Source: Pseudomonadota bacterium (lineage in GTDB: Bacteria; Pseudomonadota; Gammaproteobacteria; UBA6429; Thiohalophilaceae). From it: 35,539 nucleotides of DNA. Both the position numbers and the translations under genes were made by a program. Below the pieces are notes generated by a model. It saw only the letters and a list, made by a program, of their open reading frames with translations, was not told the origin of the DNA and did not search any database. The stretch lies in contig JAJDNN010000041.1 in assembly GCA_022340685.1 (NCBI GenBank), forward strand, positions 1-35,539, written 5' to 3'. Below are positions 22,152-30,023 of this stretch, piece by piece. Position 1 is the stretch's first letter. Each line of letters begins with the position of its first letter.

Positions 22152-23501
22152 ATGCGCGAGGAATCCGGCTTCATGCCACTGCTGGAAGCAGTGGTCTCCT
22201 ATATCGATGAGGGTGTCATTATTGCCGACCAAAAAGGCCAGGTCGTGTACCAGAATCCCTCCGCTGGTCGACTGCTGGGACTCCCCGGGAACGAACCCAT
22301 CCGGCGCTTGAACGATATCGGTAAATTCAATCTGCAACGGGCAACGCTGAAAGCCGCCATCGATGCCGGCGAGGTAGATGCCGCCGGCAAACCCAGTGGG
22401 AATTTTGTCAGCTTTGAGCAACGCCTGAATGTTGACGACAGTTATCGCTACCTGGAATTTCACAGTGGACTGGTAGCCGATCCGGCCCACAAACAGCATT
22501 TACGTCTGGTGTTGATCCGCAACCGAACAGAACAACGCCGCCTGGAGGCTGTGTTCAAATCGGGGCCACAAGAATTCGAAACCCGCGATCCCCGAATGCT
22601 GGAAATCGTGGATCGGGTCCAGCAAATCGCCTTAACCACGGCTTCTGTGCTTTTGCAGGGTGAATCGGGCACGGGTAAAACGCATGTCGCACGCATGATT
22701 CACAGTGCCAGCAACCGCGCCAACCACCCCTTTGTTGAGCTCAATTGCGCCGCTATCCCGGAAACCCTGATTGAATCGGAGCTGTTCGGGCACATCAAAG
22801 GCGCTTTCACCGGTGCAGATCGGGATCGCGTTGGCCGCTTCCAGACCGCCCACCTCGGCACCCTGTTCCTGGACGAGATCAGCGAAATCCCGCTGCATCT
22901 GCAAGCCAAGTTATTACGCGCAATTCAGGATCAGGAATTCGAAATGGTGGGGTCTGACAAACCGGTACGCGTCAATGTCCGTATCATCGCGGCATCCAAT
23001 CGCAACTTGCGTGACATGGTAGACAACGGAGACTTCCGTGCCGATCTGTTCTACCGCCTCGCCGTGATCCCGCTGACCATACCCGCACTGCGGGACAGGC
23101 CGGGCGATATTCCGCTGTTGACAAACTATTTCTGCTCCCGCCTCACAGCACGCGGCTATCCCGCCGATACTCAGTGTCACCCTGACGCCATGCGGATGCT
23201 GATGAACTATCCCTGGCCGGGGAATGTGCGAGAACTGGAGAACGCCGTGGAGCACGGCATTATTTGTGCGGAAAAGGGCGTGGTACTCCCGGAGAGTCTG
23301 CCCCAGGATATTTGTGACTACTGTGCATCAGGCAAGGCGCACAACACTGCCACCCAGGAACAGGAATCCGACTTTCAGCAGCAGGCCGAAATCCGAAACG
23401 CACTGAAACGGGCTAATGGGAGCAAGGCCATGGCGGCCCGTATCCTTGGCATTGACCGCACCACCCTGTGGCGTCGTATGCAGCGGCTGGGGATTCACTG
23501 A
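22152..23501 (+). CDS. Sigma-54-dependent transcriptional activator with PAS domain
   Basis: About 449 residues from the ATG at 22152 (AAGG 9 bases upstream); the longer frame from 22080 would run through the TGTTGCAACA-like sites and is rejected. Residues about 10-130 are a PAS sensor ([20 protein letters not shown]). The AAA+ domain has Walker A GESGTGKT (170-177), the sigma-54 contact loop GAFTGA (217-222), Walker B GTLFLDEI (236-243) and [20 protein letters not shown]. The C-terminal Fis-type HTH is [20 protein letters not shown] with [12 protein letters not shown]. There is no receiver domain, so it senses a ligand or redox cue directly. It is divergent from the SCP2-RND locus and most likely activates it. 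The PAS ligand is unknown. Confidence 0.92.
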   Translation: MREESGFMPLLEAVVSYIDEGVIIADQKGQVVYQNPSAGRLLGLPGNEPIRRLNDIGKFNLQRATLKAAIDAGEVDAAGKPSGNFVSFEQRLNVDDSYRYLEFHSGLVADPAHKQHLRLVLIRNRTEQRRLEAVFKSGPQEFETRDPRMLEIVDRVQQIALTTASVLLQGESGTGKTHVARMIHSASNRANHPFVELNCAAIPETLIESELFGHIKGAFTGADRDRVGRFQTAHLGTLFLDEISEIPLHLQAKLLRAIQDQEFEMVGSDKPVRVNVRIIAASNRNLRDMVDNGDFRADLFYRLAVIPLTIPALRDRPGDIPLLTNYFCSRLTARGYPADTQCHPDAMRMLMNYPWPGNVRELENAVEHGIICAEKGVVLPESLPQDICDYCASGKAHNTATQEQESDFQQQAEIRNALKRANGSKAMAARILGIDRTTLWRRMQRLGIH

Positions 23502-23581
23502 AAAGAAACAAGAACGAAGCCGGATTGCAGGCGCCCTGAGACAGGCTACCTGCGGCCCAACTCAGTATTGAGAGGGAATAC

Positions 23582-23686
23582 TCAACAAATTGGCTTGTTG
23601 CACCCACGTATTTTGCACAGGGTAACGAGTACCAGGACGACAGCGGCCGCAATTACGATACCGATTATTGTGAGTGTGTCGAGCAT
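23582..23686 (-). CDS. 34-residue single-span membrane microprotein with three evenly spaced Cys
   Basis: A short frame with an excellent ribosome site (AAGGA, 7 bases before the ATG at 23686). It starts MLDTLTIIGIVIAAAVV, has one membrane span over residues 5-23 and ends CKIRGCNKPIC. The three Cys (24, 29, 34) are exactly five residues apart, and the basic residues suggest a cytoplasmic C-terminus. A promoter-like -35/-10 pair with an overlapping palindrome lies just upstream. A 6-bp hairpin (23564-23582) covers its stop codon. I do not recognise a family. It converges with the sigma-54 activator gene. That it is a gene rests on the ribosome site, composition and promoter, not on homology. 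Confidence 0.6.
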   Translation of the reverse strand: MLDTLTIIGIVIAAAVVLVLVTLCKIRGCNKPIC

Positions 23687-23717
23687 GATGCATTCCTTAA
23701 ACTAATTAATCATTTTC

Positions 23718-23746
23718 TAATATAGTGCTTTTCTATATTAAAACAA
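23718..23746 (-). promoter_or_regulatory. Promoter and palindromic operator of the 34-residue protein gene
   Basis: TAATATAG (23718-23725) and CTATATTA (23733-23740) are a perfect 8-base inverted repeat with a 7-base spacer. On the minus strand it overlaps a TATATT -10 hexamer (23719-23724) and the 16-base spacer to a weak -35, TTGTTT (23741-23746). A repressor bound here would block RNA polymerase. The sequence ATTTTCTAATA recurs at 23713 and 23751. Confidence 0.55.
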
Positions 23747-23857
23747 GCTTATTTTCTAATACGTCTGCCGCGATGCGATCTGCATCACAGTAAATGTGAG
23801 TAATTACTAACTTCGACCGCGTGGTATCACGCTGCCCAGTATCTAGCCCTCTACACG

Positions 23858-23875
23858 ACAGACCGGTTGGTCTGT
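23858..23875. promoter_or_regulatory. TetR/NemR-type palindrome
   Basis: ACAGACC-GGTT-GGTCTGT is a perfect inverted repeat containing AGACC-N4-GGTCT, the core of the NemR-type TetR operator TAGACC-N4-GGTCTA. No TetR gene is in the window. It lies 28 bases beyond the end of the minus-strand glycosyltransferase operon and 172 bases before the 34-residue protein gene. It could instead be a hairpin at the 3' end of the operon, though no U-run follows. Apart from these sites I see nothing in the rest of 23502-23902. Confidence 0.4.
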
Positions 23876-23902
23876 ACTGATTCAATGCGCGCTACGGCAC
23901 GC

Positions 23903-24535
23903 TCAGGCCGATTCAGGGTCAGTGGTATCGGGATACCATCGCTGCAGATCCTGGTATCGATCAATATCCCATAAGGTCGCCAGCTCGTCCCAGCGTAAAC
24001 CTCTAGTTCGCAACCGATCGCGGGTTTGCTGCAGAACCTGTGCGCTGCCCCACTCTATTTGCTCGAAGACAGAGGCCTCAGCCCGGCGCATACCAATCAT
24101 CACATACCCACCATCTTCAGCAGGTCCCAGTACCGCGTCAGACTGGTCCAGCTTCTGAAACGCCTGGTGCAAATAGCCGCAATCCATGACGGGGCAGTCA
24201 GTGCCAATTAACACCACCCGATCACAGTCGGTCAGGGTAGAGTCCAGTGCGTGGTACATACGTTCGCCCAGGTCCCGGCCTGTTTGCGCAACCCGCCGAA
24301 CGCCAAGCTTCTCCAATTCCAGAAACAAAGCATGTTGCAGATCGGGACTGCAGTACAAATCCACCGGCGCCAGCTGACTGGCCAATGCCATCCGCACGGT
24401 GCGACGTGTGAGTTGGCTGTGAAGTTCGGCCGCGGCGTTTCGACTCAACGCAGGTACCAGCCGGGTTTTTACCTTGCCGGGCACCGGAGCCTTGGCAAAG
24501 ATCAGAATACGTGCAGCGGGGTAACGATATGTCAT
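23903..24535 (-). CDS. TIGR04282-type (arsenosugar-associated) nucleotidyl/glycosyltransferase
   Basis: About 210 residues from the ATG at 24535, which overlaps the preceding stop as ATGA; a longer frame to 24616 lies inside the upstream gene and is rejected. The start RILIFAKAPVPGKVKTRL is the signature of the CofC/MobA-like GT-A family: a nucleotide-binding loop with Lys and Arg. VVLIGTDCPVM holds the metal-binding Asp and AEDGGYVMIGM follows. In many bacteria this family is encoded with the radical SAM protein ArsS and the TIGR04283 GT2 enzyme, as here, and is named for arsenosugar synthesis from that association. The precise reaction is not established. It is the last gene of the operon. 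Confidence 0.83.
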   Translation of the reverse strand: MTYRYPAARILIFAKAPVPGKVKTRLVPALSRNAAAELHSQLTRRTVRMALASQLAPVDLYCSPDLQHALFLELEKLGVRRVAQTGRDLGERMYHALDSTLTDCDRVVLIGTDCPVMDCGYLHQAFQKLDQSDAVLGPAEDGGYVMIGMRRAEASVFEQIEWGSAQVLQQTRDRLRTRGLRWDELATLWDIDRYQDLQRWYPDTTDPESA

Positions 24536-25230
24536 GGTCGGTGGCGCACCGGGTAATAAATCGCCGCCAGTCGCCGCGGCGGCACGCCAAGAAAGTAGGC
24601 CAGGCGTAACATCCACATCAGCAACACCGTTCGCAGAATACCGGCCTGCTCCCAGCGTCGGCTGGATGTCACGACCGGGACTGACAGGCAGACGGGACGG
24701 GAAATCTTTCGCAAGCGGCGACTGATCGCAATATCCTCCATCAAAGGAATGTCGGGGAATCCGCCGACCTGCTCGAATACATGGCGGCGAACGAACATGG
24801 CATGATCACCGGTCACTATTCCGGTCAGACAGGAACGCAAGTTCATCATGCGTTCGATAAGCCGGAACATAACCCGCCGCCCGGACAAGCGAACGTTAAA
24901 CCGACCCCACTGTCGGTCGCCGCCTGCCAGGGCCGCCTTTATCAATGCCGTTGCCGTCGACGGCAGGCGGGTATCAGCATGCAAGAACAGCAACACCTCA
25001 CCCTGCGCCACGGCCGCGCCCGTATTCATCTGGCAGGCTCGTCCCGCTGACGCTTTCAGAACCCGATCCACATACTGGCTAGCGAGCCTCCGGGTTGCAT
25101 CACGGCTGCCACCATCAACGAGGATCACTTCTACCCCGTTATTTCGCCATGCCTGTAAACTGGCAAGATTGTCGGCGATTGCAGCAGCTTCATTCAGCAC
25201 CGGGATGATGATCGAAACGGAAGGCGTCAT
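24532..25230 (-). CDS. TIGR04283-type (arsenosugar-associated) GT2 glycosyltransferase
   Basis: A 232-residue family 2 glycosyltransferase. VSIIIPVLNEAAAI opens the GT-A fold, VEVILVDGGSRDAT carries the first Asp, LFLHADTRLP supplies the DXD-type metal site (HADT), and LMEDIAISRRLRKI the acceptor-side ED motif. A hydrophobic stretch near the C-terminus (LLMWMLRLAYFLGV) suggests membrane association. The gene overlaps both neighbours by 4 bases (ATGA), so translation is coupled to the MFS transporter upstream and the CofC-like gene downstream. Family members are found with ArsS and are presumed to transfer the sugar in arsenosugar synthesis; the direct substrate is unproven. Confidence 0.85.
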   Translation of the reverse strand: MTPSVSIIIPVLNEAAAIADNLASLQAWRNNGVEVILVDGGSRDATRRLASQYVDRVLKASAGRACQMNTGAAVAQGEVLLFLHADTRLPSTATALIKAALAGGDRQWGRFNVRLSGRRVMFRLIERMMNLRSCLTGIVTGDHAMFVRRHVFEQVGGFPDIPLMEDIAISRRLRKISRPVCLSVPVVTSSRRWEQAGILRTVLLMWMLRLAYFLGVPPRRLAAIYYPVRHRP

Positions 25231-26411
25231 CGGACCGAGGAGGACAATTCACGGACTCGACTGAGCCGGACCAGGATAAAAATTGACACCAGTGACATAC
25301 CCGCCGCGGTGAAAAACGCCTGCGTTTCACCCCACCATTGCCACAGGGCGCCAAACAGAACTGCACCCGGCAGTGCGGCCAGGCCGACCACCATGTGATA
25401 CAACCCGAAAGCGGTCGCCTTGTGCTCGGCCGGTGCCACATCACCTATCAAGGCCCGTTCGGCACCTTCAGTAAATGCGAGACTGGCAGCATATGCCAGA
25501 AAACCGCCCCATACAGCGAGAGGATGGTTATGGGTAAGCGCCAGTACAATCAGAATCACAATGCGTGCACTCCAGCCAATTACCAGCACCGGAATCCTGC
25601 CAAGGTGATCCGAAAGGCTCCCGGCAGGGGCGGAAACCAGAGCTTTGACGCCGCTGGCCGCCGCCCAGATCAAGGGTACCCAGGCCAGTATCAGGCCCCG
25701 CTCCGTGGCCCAGAGCACCAGAAAGGCCTCGGGAACGGCCGCCAGTGCAAGACCGCCCGCCGCCAGGATCAGTCCGCGCAAATGAGCCGACAAAAGGCAC
25801 CATTTCAATGGCGGTAATGATTCTACTTTCACCGGGCGAGAAGGTGTCGTCTTCAGTCCGAAAACCAGTAACAGTATTACCAGTGCACCGGGCACCATCG
25901 ACCAGAGAAAAACATGTTCCATACTGACTTGCAGGCTTAACAGGCCAAACGCCAGCAACGGTCCGAGCATGGCGCCGCCGTTATCCAATGCGCGGTGAAA
26001 ACCAAAGGCACGTCCACGATGTCGGGTCGGGGTTGTGGCTGCGATCAGGGCGTCCCTGGGTGAGGTGCGCAAACCCTTGCCAACCCGATCACCAAAACGC
26101 AGCATGAGCACCCAGCCCCAGCTCAATGCGAGACCGATGAGCGGCCGCGCAGCATTGGACACTGTATAGCCACCCACTACCAGGCGCTTGGCATTCCAGC
26201 CCCGATCCGCCAACCGCCCGGACACGAGCTTCAGCAAACTGGCGGTCGCTTCCGCTACACCTTCCACTAGTCCCACCACCGCCGGCCCGGCCCCGAGAGT
26301 GGCCGTTAAAAACAGTGGCAACAGCGGCGTGATCATCTCGCTGGCGGTATCGTTCAGGAACGAAACCAGGCCCAGAATGATCACGGTACGCGGAAGGAAC
26401 GCTGGCTTCAT
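25227..26411 (-). CDS. MFS transporter
   Basis: A 394-residue permease with about 12 membrane spans. Visible marks are SFLNDTASEMITPLLPLFL in span 1, the loop 2-3 signature region SGRLADRGWNAKRLVVGG, the loop 4-5 motif FGDRVGKGLRTSPRDALIAA and a second-half repeat SAPAGSLSDHLGRIPVLVIG. The GKGLRTSPRDA block is typical of a large bacterial MFS group of unknown substrate that is often found with metal or arsenic genes. Coupled by a 4-base overlap to the two glycosyltransferase genes and downstream of arsS, it is a good candidate for exporting the arsenic-sugar product or an intermediate. This is inference from position only. Confidence 0.85.
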   Translation of the reverse strand: MKPAFLPRTVIILGLVSFLNDTASEMITPLLPLFLTATLGAGPAVVGLVEGVAEATASLLKLVSGRLADRGWNAKRLVVGGYTVSNAARPLIGLALSWGWVLMLRFGDRVGKGLRTSPRDALIAATTPTRHRGRAFGFHRALDNGGAMLGPLLAFGLLSLQVSMEHVFLWSMVPGALVILLLVFGLKTTPSRPVKVESLPPLKWCLLSAHLRGLILAAGGLALAAVPEAFLVLWATERGLILAWVPLIWAAASGVKALVSAPAGSLSDHLGRIPVLVIGWSARIVILIVLALTHNHPLAVWGGFLAYAASLAFTEGAERALIGDVAPAEHKATAFGLYHMVVGLAALPGAVLFGALWQWWGETQAFFTAAGMSLVSIFILVRLSRVRELSSSVR

Positions 26412-26471
26412 AGCCTGGCCTGGAGCAACCTAACCCGTTGCCAAGTTCCGCAGCGTATCATTGCAGTGGTC

Positions 26472-27437
26472 TTATTGATTCAGGGCGCCGCCACAACTGC
26501 TACCTTGCCCGGCGGTACAGCCATAGCAATGATCGGCAATGACAACAGGATTGCCGTCCAGTTGTTCGGTCCGGAGATTGCGAATATGCGTGCGGGATTT
26601 ACCGACCAGATTAAGTGGCAGTTTCAGCATCTGGTTAAAGTCGCAATCGTACAGGTAACCCTGCCAGTCCACGCTGATCAGATTCCGGCACATTACGGTG
26701 TCAAGGTTGGCATCAACATGGGCACCTTTGAGTAACTGCATATATTCGTCGAACTGGCCCTTGGAAATCAGCATGCTGCCAAACCGTTTGATGGGCATGT
26801 TGGCAATGGTAAGCAAATGGTTGAAGCGGATACCGAAGCGTTCACCCAGCTCGCGCTTGTAATCCGCTTCCAGCTGACACTGCGGTGGCGGCAAATAGGG
26901 ACCGGTGGGATTGTAAACCAGATTCAGGATCAGTCCGGAATCAGTCTGGCCATAGCCCTGCGCGTTCAGTTTTCGTATCCCCTCAATACTGCCGGCATAC
27001 ACACCTTTACCGCGTTGTCCGTCCACGTTGTCCTGCAAGTAGCAAGGCAGGGACGCGAAGATTTCCACCTGATGGGTCGCCATAACGCTGGCCAGATCGT
27101 CCTGCTCCGGCTCGTTTAGAACAGTCAGGTTGCAGCGATCCATGAGGTGCACACCCCGTGCGCGTGCCTGTCCGACCAGGTAACGAAAATGGGGATTCAG
27201 TTCCGGCGCACCGCCGGTCAGGTCCAGTGTCTTGACGCTGCTGCGGGATAAAAATGTCAGCACGTCATCCACTGTCTCCCGGGTCATGATTTCCTTGCGC
27301 TTTGGCCCGGCGTTGACATGGCAATGCAAGCACTGCTGGTTGCACAAATAGCCCAGATTGACTTGCAGAACTTCCAGCCTCGTCCGCCGAATGGGGGGGA
27401 AATCGGTCGCGCGAAGTAACGGGAGTGTGGCGTGCAT
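26472..27437 (-). CDS. arsS: Radical SAM protein ArsS (arsenosugar biosynthesis)
   Basis: A 321-residue enzyme. The iron-sulfur motif CxxxCxxC is C32-NQQ-C36-LH-C39, followed by the family sequence HVNAGPKRKEIM and TLDLTGGAPELNPHFRYL. The C-terminal half is the DUF3641-type domain, ending in a Cys-rich element (DHCYGCTAGQGSSCGG) that may hold an auxiliary cluster. Some family members use selenocysteine; here the visible positions are Cys. Cyanobacterial ArsS joins dimethylarsenite to a 5'-deoxyadenosyl group, giving the precursor of arsenosugars. It begins 6 bases after the preceding orphan gene, and both arsenosugar-associated glycosyltransferase genes follow in the same direction, which supports this role. 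No canonical arsM is visible nearby. Confidence 0.9.
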   Translation of the reverse strand: MHATLPLLRATDFPPIRRTRLEVLQVNLGYLCNQQCLHCHVNAGPKRKEIMTRETVDDVLTFLSRSSVKTLDLTGGAPELNPHFRYLVGQARARGVHLMDRCNLTVLNEPEQDDLASVMATHQVEIFASLPCYLQDNVDGQRGKGVYAGSIEGIRKLNAQGYGQTDSGLILNLVYNPTGPYLPPPQCQLEADYKRELGERFGIRFNHLLTIANMPIKRFGSMLISKGQFDEYMQLLKGAHVDANLDTVMCRNLISVDWQGYLYDCDFNQMLKLPLNLVGKSRTHIRNLRTEQLDGNPVVIADHCYGCTAGQGSSCGGALNQ

Positions 27438-27443
27438 TGTTTC

Positions 27444-27929
27444 CTACGACTCGTCAGTAAGCAATTGCTGTGACGACCTCAGCAGCGCCGCGAGGTTGCG
27501 GCGTGACGTCAGTGCAACCGACTGGTCGGAAAGCTGTCGTTCATGAAACAATAAATGTGAAATCAAACGTTGTTCCTGAAACAGCACCTGTTCGGGCTCA
27601 GGATCAAACGGCTGCTCCCGCGTTACTCTGGCAATCCAGCCCAGGTTCACGCCCCGCCCATCATCCAGCACCAGCATGTGCGGATACAGTCGCCGCGACG
27701 GATCCGGTGCTGGAAAATCGATGACTTGCAGCAAGACATGGGGTTTGTTATCCAGCATGACGGCAATATTGATATCGCTGAATTTTACTTCGACCAGAAA
27801 CACAGTCTGCCCGCAGTGTTCACGCAGTTGCCGGAGCTGGCGATCGTAGTCGTGCGACGGCCACAGGCCACCGCTGAAAAGTTCCTCTGCCGTGGGAACA
27901 ACCAGGGACGAATCCGATGTCGTGTGCAT
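27444..27929 (-). CDS. Hypothetical protein of the arsS operon
   Basis: About 161 residues from the ATG at 27929, which has GGAGG 5 bases upstream; a longer frame to 28037 runs into the methyltransferase gene. I do not recognise a family. It is soluble and has one Cys (EHCGQTVFLV). Strands VFLVEVKFSDINIAVMLDNK and PHVLLQVIDFPAPDPSRRLY, then YPHMLVLDDGRGVNLGWIAR, suggest a beta-rich domain, followed by a C-terminal helical part (EQRLISHLLFHERQLSDQSV). It lies between the methyltransferase and arsS with gaps of 13 and 6 bases and is therefore surely co-expressed with them. It may be an accessory factor or small-ligand binder; nothing more can be said. Confidence 0.7.
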   Translation of the reverse strand: MHTTSDSSLVVPTAEELFSGGLWPSHDYDRQLRQLREHCGQTVFLVEVKFSDINIAVMLDNKPHVLLQVIDFPAPDPSRRLYPHMLVLDDGRGVNLGWIARVTREQPFDPEPEQVLFQEQRLISHLLFHERQLSDQSVALTSRRNLAALLRSSQQLLTDES

Positions 27930-27942
27930 AGTGGCCTCCACC

Positions 27943-28590
27943 TCAGTGTCCCGATTTAACCAGCCCGACACACAGAAATCCACCCCACGGCAACCACGGC
28001 GCGAGCAGTGGTTCGAGACCCCGCCCCAGTATGCCACCGCCCGGGAACAGCACTGCCGTTTGAAATCGCACGCGGATCGGGGTCGGTGTCAATTCCCGCA
28101 CCCAGTCATGCACCGCGCTCCGGTCATCCCAGCGGGCGCCGGCATATCCGGAACTATGCAGTTTCTGGAGATGCAGCATACTGCGCCGGTTCAATACGCC
28201 CAGCACCACGCCACGCCGGCTGACTCGCCACATCTCGCTGAGCGCCAGGCTTGGTTCAGATATAAAACACAGGCTGGTGATGGCCGCACAATAATCGAAG
28301 CTGCCAGCGGCAAACGGCAACCGCCGGGCATCGGCTTGCAGATATTCAATCCGTCCATCCTGCTGCCGGGCGAAGTCCAACATGGCTGGATCTGGATCAC
28401 TACCGGTGACCTGTAAGCCGGCCCGGGCAAAACGGCGACTGAAATAACCCGTGCCACAACCCACCTCCAGCAAACTGGTACCCGTGACCGGTTGCAGCAA
28501 CTGCCGCAGCAGGGAAAATTCCCGTCGCCCGATCCAGCGTCCCCGTGGCGTGTAATACCAGGCATCATAGGCTGCTGGTTCAAGTGGCAT
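27943..28590 (-). CDS. Class I SAM-dependent methyltransferase
   Basis: A 215-residue methyltransferase with a standard Rossmann core: motif I LLEVGCGTGYFSRRFARAG (about 40-58), the acidic ribose contact in GSDPDPAMLDFARQ, motif II-like EYLQADARRLPFAAGSFDYC and motif III-like LSEMWRVSRRGVVLGVLN. It fits the Methyltransf_11 group. ArsM proteins are longer (commonly over 260 residues) and have a set of conserved Cys in a C-terminal part that I do not see, although this protein has several Cys near its active site (FDYCAAITSLCF). It sits 13 bases before the orphan gene and arsS. It might supply methyl groups for the arsenic compound or modify the final product. Confidence 0.82.
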   Translation of the reverse strand: MPLEPAAYDAWYYTPRGRWIGRREFSLLRQLLQPVTGTSLLEVGCGTGYFSRRFARAGLQVTGSDPDPAMLDFARQQDGRIEYLQADARRLPFAAGSFDYCAAITSLCFISEPSLALSEMWRVSRRGVVLGVLNRRSMLHLQKLHSSGYAGARWDDRSAVHDWVRELTPTPIRVRFQTAVLFPGGGILGRGLEPLLAPWLPWGGFLCVGLVKSGH

Positions 28591-28601
28591 GGCGAACCCG
28601 G

Positions 28602-30023
28602 TTAGGGCAATAACCGATTAATCCACCTGACAAGCGTGCGCGTACTGCGGCTGAACAGCTTCTCGCCAAAATAGGTGTTGACCACCCGGCGATGAATCTG
28701 CGACCGGGTCGGATAGGCGTGTATGGCAGCGGAAATGTCGCTGATCTTCGTGCCAGTCTGCATGGCCAGCACTAGCTCATGCAACAGTTCACCGGCCTGC
28801 GCGCCCAGAATGGTCGCTCCGACGACCCGCCCCTTACGAACCAGCAGCTTGATGGAACCGGCCGTGGCCCCTTCGGTCAGGGCGCGGTCCACCTGGCTGA
28901 AGGGGAAGCGCAACACCCCCACCTCGATGTCCTGTTCCTGCGCCTGTGCTTCAGTCAGGCCGACACTGGCCAGTTCAGGATCGGTAAAGGTAACCCGCGG
29001 TACGATGCGGTAATCGACCTGCTTGGGAAAACGAAAAATGGCATTGCTAATCACGATTCCGGCCTGATATTCAGCCATGTGGGTGAAAGCATATGGTCCG
29101 CATACATCACCGCAGGCATAAATATGCTTTTGCGAGGTGCGCATGCGGCGGTCCACCTCGATGCCACGTTTGCTAAATTGCACACCCGCCGCCTCCAGCC
29201 CAAGTCTGTCGACATTGGCCCGGCGGCCGGTTGCCACCAGGATTTGATCCGTCACCAGCCGTAAACCCTCACTTCCCTCAACGAGGATCCCCTCACTACC
29301 ATGGGACACCCGATCAACTTCCACGCCAGTGTGGACGGTTATGCCCTCCTGTTTCAAACAGGCCTGCAAGGCATCGGTCAGTTCCATATCTTCCTGCGGC
29401 AATAAATGCGCTCCGCGTTGCAGGATCGTCACCTGGCTGCCAAGCCGGGCAAACGCTTGCCCCATTTCCAGTCCGATAGGCCCGCCCCCGATTACCGCCA
29501 GCCGCTTTGGCAGTTCCGGCAGGGAAAACAGATCCAGGTTGGTAAGATAACCCGTGTCCTCCAGACCGGGAACCGGCGCAATGAACGGCCAGGAACCAGT
29601 GGCGATCACGAAGCGCTTGCCTTCGACGTATTGCCCGTCGACCTCGACGCGATGTGAATCGACGAACCGCGCTGCGCCAAAAATCACCTCGCAACCATAG
29701 CTGCGGAAGCGCTCCGGATCATCATGTTGCTGGATGTGCTCGACAACCTCCCGGATGCGCCCGTTGACGGCTGCCATGTCGACCTCGGGTTCCACCGAAG
29801 TCAAACCCACCTCGGCAGCGTGACGCATTTCATACGCTACCTTCGCTGTGTGAATCAGGGTCTTGCTCGGTACACAACCATGATGCAGGCAGTCGCCACC
29901 CAGTTTGTCCGCCTTTTCAATCAGCATGACATTAAGCCCCAGTTGCGCGGCGACACTGGCCACCACCAGGCCACCGGCGCCGCCACCAATAACAACCAAA
30001 TCCTGTACCTCTCTGTTTTTCAT
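28602..30023 (-). CDS. MerA/LpdA-like FAD-dependent pyridine nucleotide-disulfide oxidoreductase
   Basis: A 473-residue class I flavoprotein reductase. The FAD site is VVIGGGAGGLVVASVAAQLG (about 10-29), the redox-active disulfide is in GGDCLHHGCVPSK, with the spacing C-x4-C, the NAD(P)H site is RLAVIGGGPIGLEMGQAFAR, and the second FAD site is IYACGDVCGPYAFTHMAEYQ. The C-terminal interface has AAIHAYPTRSQIHRR, related to the HAHPT motif that holds the catalytic His. There is no N-terminal metal-binding domain and no C-terminal Cys pair as in true mercuric reductase. It overlaps the pentaheme cytochrome gene by 4 bases. TVP38-family proteins, one of which is encoded nearby, commonly accompany this reductase type. 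The substrate is unknown. Confidence 0.85.
   Translation of the reverse strand: MKNREVQDLVVIGGGAGGLVVASVAAQLGLNVMLIEKADKLGGDCLHHGCVPSKTLIHTAKVAYEMRHAAEVGLTSVEPEVDMAAVNGRIREVVEHIQQHDDPERFRSYGCEVIFGAARFVDSHRVEVDGQYVEGKRFVIATGSWPFIAPVPGLEDTGYLTNLDLFSLPELPKRLAVIGGGPIGLEMGQAFARLGSQVTILQRGAHLLPQEDMELTDALQACLKQEGITVHTGVEVDRVSHGSEGILVEGSEGLRLVTDQILVATGRRANVDRLGLEAAGVQFSKRGIEVDRRMRTSQKHIYACGDVCGPYAFTHMAEYQAGIVISNAIFRFPKQVDYRIVPRVTFTDPELASVGLTEAQAQEQDIEVGVLRFPFSQVDRALTEGATAGSIKLLVRKGRVVGATILGAQAGELLHELVLAMQTGTKISDISAAIHAYPTRSQIHRRVVNTYFGEKLFSRSTRTLVRWINRLLP

Noticed and set aside
28602-30023. True mercuric reductase
   Set aside because: It lacks the N-terminal metal-binding domain and the C-terminal Cys pair, and no other mer genes are present.
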